A DNA stretch of 9,248 nt, taken from the NCBI GenBank assembly GCA_002298695.1, contig DBLB01000201.1, forward strand, positions 1 through 9,248. The letters run 5' to 3'. The first letter of the stretch is position 1. The number at the start of each line of letters is the position of its first letter. The position numbers and the translations under genes are program-made. Positions 7,701 through 9,248 of the stretch are shown here, piece after piece. This stretch comes from Clostridiales bacterium UBA735. Lineage in GTDB: Bacteria > Bacillota > Clostridia > Oscillospirales > Oscillospiraceae. Below the pieces are notes generated by a model. That model did not search any database, had not been told where the DNA came from, and saw only the letters and a list, made by a program, of their open reading frames with translations.

Positions 7701-9131
7701 GACATTCACGCCCAGGGTGAACTCGTCGGCAAAGGCGCCGGACATATTGACGTCCGTCTTCGAGGCCAGGCCGATCTGCTTGACCGCGGGGGAGACATAG
7801 AGCGCATAGCTCCAGCACGTCTTGCCGTCAAAGCCGATCTCGCCGGTGGGTTCGCCGTTTTCGTCCGCCTGGAACAGCGTGCCCTCGGGCTGGCCATGGA
7901 AGACGTTCGCCGCGTTATAATCATTGGGGAAGCTGCTCAGCTTGAGCTTCGTCAACCGGTAGACGGGCTTCGTCAGCACCAGCGTATAATATTCTTCCAC
8001 GCCGTCCTTCGTCACGCCGACCAGATAGGTGTAATCGCCGGCTGCGGACAATCCGCTCGTCACGCTTGCCGTGCCGTCCACAAACTCCGAGATTGTGTTG
8101 CCGTACACATCCGCGATCCGCGCAGTCGCGCCCTCGGGCAGGCCGTTCAGCGTCATCGTGAAGCCCTCGTCGTTGAAGTCGGGCGTCTGGGCATACGGCG
8201 CAAGGTTGCCGGTGATCTTGGAGCGCTGCGCGTCAAATTTCAGGCTGACGGGCGCGCCCTCCACGTTCGGGTCGCCCTTGATCGTCTTGACCGAGACGCT
8301 CTCCGCGTTCAGCGTCGTGCCGGGCCGCACAATATGGACGGTATAGGTCTGCGCCGGGAGCGTGTTGTCGCATGCCGTCTCCCAGCTCGGGTCGCCGCAC
8401 GTGATCTGAATGTCCATCCCGTTCGCAATGTAGAGCGTATCACGGGGGAGAACCTCCTCGTCGCCGACATAGGCATGCACCTGATACTGCTTGTTCATGG
8501 CCGTGGGCTGAACCTTGACGTTGCGCACAGCGGAGTCCTCCCACGCCTCGTCGAGCGGGATCACATACTCGTGGACGTCCGGCGAGAAGGCCGGGAACAT
8601 CGTCAGATAACTGCTGCTCCCGACAATGTCGAGCGCCTTCAGCCGCTTGTCGCTGCTGCCCCAGTCGCCGCCGAGGTCCGCGCCGCGGCCCGTGGAGGTG
8701 TACATGATCCGGATCTCATCGCCCGGCTTGATCACGTAGTTCTCGAAGCCCTTGTTCGTGAACCAGCCGTTCAGCGTGCCCATCCAGCCGGAGTCCTGGC
8801 CGTTGTCAAATTCCTTCAAGCCGCCGATCTCGCTGATGTAGCCGTTTTCCGCGCCCGTCTGCGAGACGTTCCGCTCCTTCAGGATCTTCACGATGGCGTC
8901 CATCATGGTCATGCCCTCGGTCACCTGGAATCCCGCGGTGATCTTCGTGCCCTTCCATGCGGGCGGCTGGTTGTTTGAGGCGGCGCTCGCATCTGTGAAC
9001 GTCGTGTTCTCAACGATGAGATTCGCGTAGCCTCTTCTGTCTGCCACAATGCTCGCGCCCAGCACGGTCGTGGGCAGCACGCCCAGCAGCATCACCAGCA
9101 CGAGAAGCAGCGATAACGACCGTTTCTTCAT
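4755..9131 (-). CDS. Large secreted SLH-domain protein with DUF4430-like and cadherin-like domains
   Basis: A 1458-residue surface protein. It begins with a signal peptide (KKR, then a long hydrophobic stretch, likely cut after LGA near residue 26). A DUF4430-like domain follows (about 60-147), with GMTMMDAI, SGWMGTLNGWF, GDEI and MYTSTGRGAD. Next is a cadherin-like beta-sandwich (about 163-270) with FSPDVHEYV. Residues 275-535 and 680-1200 are beta-rich and partly Ig-like (for example PKKAGTTTFTVKL at 779-791). Helical modules lie at 537-598, 605-655 and 1208-1264. After a low-complexity linker (1266-1285), three SLH repeats end the protein; these bind cell-wall polysaccharide and anchor proteins to the wall. 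Two Cys (245, 254) could form a disulfide. The ATG at 9131 follows an AAGGAGGA site at 9142-9149. No catalytic domain is recognised, so a scaffold, adhesin or binding role is inference. The gene is convergent to the pgk-uxaE operon and there is no sign that it belongs to that pathway. Confidence 0.9.
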   Translation of the reverse strand: MKKRSLSLLLVLVMLLGVLPTTVLGASIVADRRGYANLIVENTTFTDASAASNNQPPAWKGTKITAGFQVTEGMTMMDAIVKILKERNVSQTGAENGYISEIGGLKEFDNGQDSGWMGTLNGWFTNKGFENYVIKPGDEIRIMYTSTGRGADLGGDWGSSDKRLKALDIVGSSSYLTMFPAFSPDVHEYVIPLDEAWEDSAVRNVKVQPTAMNKQYQVHAYVGDEEVLPRDTLYIANGMDIQITCGDPSWETACDNTLPAQTYTVHIVRPGTTLNAESVSVKTIKGDPNVEGAPVSLKFDAQRSKITGNLAPYAQTPDFNDEGFTMTLNGLPEGATARIADVYGNTISEFVDGTASVTSGLSAAGDYTYLVGVTKDGVEEYYTLVLTKPVYRLTKLKLSSFPNDYNAANVFHGQPEGTLFQADENGEPTGEIGFDGKTCWSYALYVSPAVKQIGLASKTDVNMSGAFADEFTLGVNVNGEEYVAQQEKADTQAEFLSKPVTLNPDETTVIEFIAKQKTDPRFVLSTKVYVRVVKTPVAELVAALDALDLDSLIYPDDTAQIQAYQSTYDNYTDEERAQIPAATAKKLTDAAARMKLLQERFDGGIQAMTDLVNACVPVTADNYRDYLDTVRKATDKFLSLSDAQRAQLSKIKCASKKTVTMGFWTAYNTAVLQSIADVISTGYPTDYPDDFIIQSGYYNLDLGHEDTYYQTGFREIWTNRPKTYYNYTEKGLPFTSPGLLEFDIKDESIFEIKEVESVYQDLGLGGKGEHANMLYYLVPKKAGTTTFTVKLCDDKGVMYCQTPEIVVHVNSPEESKTEKLYQKLTDFTEREYTRRYDNWCYEYGQEGAEFTFHINGENGKVWVYDYLKYNEDGTAVKTAYTPDANGDVTILLKDGYNCIEVNADYEGENVTQVYALQGKVVKFITENVSRPGEALRKGDEAGVWTLGRPICLHKISRIYNNGNGATMYITDMPRQGLVRTDESIKINYNPSKFTGQGEAGWFYRSLVSLTDSGKITLHDGYIMHAGYGSGLGSELTQGNTGGMADSTTFEFGHLADITLDVADNPNYVGPAETLASVASNGGVVKAGESITITVPELPTGEMLKTYEVDETQELKYAISRFYTNIPGLRSVETAYRKLNQDGTSVQSVHEIKSITFTVPADTKPGTYSIHGGNVAICYTKGFMDAYDFLYRGQIDDLTITVLAADEAVVADLINAIGDVTTGSGEAIKAARNAYEALSEEQKKLIPPEIVKKLTDAEAEYDELIKSVSQVGTPAQGAQNENASGLPFADVVPGSWYFDGVKFVYANGLMNGTSADKFSPEATLTRGMVVTILYRMENEPAVNGGKVFSDVAAGRYYSNAVAWASANGIVEGFTDGTFKPEKAVTREQLAAILSRYAKFQGKTVPETELPAGISASNWAKADVAWAYANGILNAAQGSDAAQNANRAEVAMAIYAYLSK
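4758..5273 (-). repeat. Three C-terminal SLH repeats of the surface protein
   Basis: The repeats cover residues about 1287-1340, 1347-1400 and 1408-1458. Each has the pattern of an opening FADV-like turn, W/Y, a helix with AxANGI or YANGL, and a closing helix. The usual TRAE signature reads TRGM in repeat 1, TREQ in repeat 2 and NRAE in repeat 3. Repeat 3 is the most diverged at its start (GISASNWAK). Confidence 0.88.
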
Positions 9132-9141
9132 CTTCTGTGTT

Positions 9142-9149
9142 TCCTCCTT
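9142..9149 (-). promoter_or_regulatory. Ribosome binding site of the SLH protein gene
   Basis: On the minus strand the sequence reads AAGGAGGA, ten bases before the ATG at 9131. It fixes the start directly before a textbook signal peptide. Confidence 0.8.
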
Positions 9150-9156
9150 GATTTAC

Positions 9157-9169
9157 GGGGCAATGCCCC
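9157..9169. promoter_or_regulatory. Small palindrome upstream of the SLH gene
   Basis: GGGGC-AAT-GCCCC is a five-base-pair inverted repeat, seven bases upstream of the ribosome binding site. It could be an operator or a 5' leader hairpin of the SLH mRNA; no regulator is recognised. Confidence 0.35.
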
Positions 9170-9177
9170 AGAATATA

Positions 9178-9210
9178 AAAATAACGCCGCACCCCAAAAT
9201 GGGCGCGGCG
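9178..9210 (-). terminator. Minus-strand intrinsic terminator upstream of the SLH gene
   Basis: On the minus strand, CGCCGCGCCC (9210-9201) pairs with GGGTGCGGCG (9194-9185) through ten pairs including one G-U, and TTATTTTTAT follows. On the plus strand the same position would be an A-C mismatch, so the minus strand is the functional one. It probably ends a minus-strand gene lying beyond 9248. A weak promoter for the SLH gene (TTTTGG, 16 bases, TATATT at 9172-9177) would overlap it. No gene is seen at 9132-9248. Confidence 0.6.
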
Positions 9211-9248
9211 AGATTTCCAGAATGCTTCTGAAAAACCGGTACAACAGG

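Noticed and set aside
4746..8978. Plus-strand 1410-codon frame as a real gene
   Set aside because: It is the exact codon complement of the SLH gene, is rich in Arg, Val, His and Leu without recognisable domains, covers the bidirectional terminator's downstream side, and has no credible ribosome binding site.
1..9248. CRISPR arrays, tRNA or rRNA genes, insertion sequences, phage or defence genes
   Set aside because: No regularly spaced direct repeats, cloverleaf-like segments, transposase motifs or terminal inverted repeats flanking a gene were seen.

Overview
The window looks like chromosomal DNA from a GC-rich, anaerobic, low-G+C-phylum Gram-positive (Clostridia, Oscillospiraceae-like) gut bacterium. 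The reasons are strong AGGAGG ribosome binding sites, a very large cell-wall protein with three S-layer homology (SLH) repeats, a UxaE-type sugar-acid epimerase, and heavy GC bias at third codon positions. The organism call is inference; no rRNA or other marker gene is present.

Layout. Positions 1-192 hold no convincing gene. They contain a long imperfect palindrome (9-56) and a terminator-like hairpin (141-174) that ends just before the ribosome binding site of the first gene. From 193 to 4706 four plus-strand genes are packed with overlaps or gaps of a few bases: an archaeal-type phosphoglycerate kinase (193-1464), the N-terminal and C-terminal halves of a split transketolase (1461-2303 and 2306-3256), and a tagaturonate epimerase, UxaE (3249-4706). 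A symmetric, probably bidirectional terminator (4710-4743) separates this operon from a convergent minus-strand gene (4755-9131). That gene encodes a 1458-residue secreted SLH protein with an N-terminal DUF4430-like domain, a cadherin-like beta-sandwich and helical repeat modules. Its upstream region (9132-9248) holds a small palindrome and a minus-strand terminator, probably the end of an unseen neighbouring gene.

How the genes may work together. UxaE interconverts D-tagaturonate and D-fructuronate in galacturonate breakdown. The product route ends in glyceraldehyde-3-phosphate and pyruvate, where phosphoglycerate kinase and transketolase would act downstream. The exact combination of a dedicated archaeal-type PGK, a split transketolase and UxaE is not one I can assign to a described pathway, and split transketolases are known to be recruited to specialised sugar routes. 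The cluster is therefore the best candidate here for an undescribed catabolic pathway.

Most striking detail. The uxaE reading frame starts at 3249 with an excellent ribosome binding site, but is interrupted at codon 16 by an in-frame TAG (3294-3296). This TAG lies exactly in the loop of a perfect 7-bp hairpin (3285-3303), and family-like sequence resumes straight after it. It may be a nonsense mutation, readthrough, regulated reinitiation or an assembly error; the sequence alone cannot decide.
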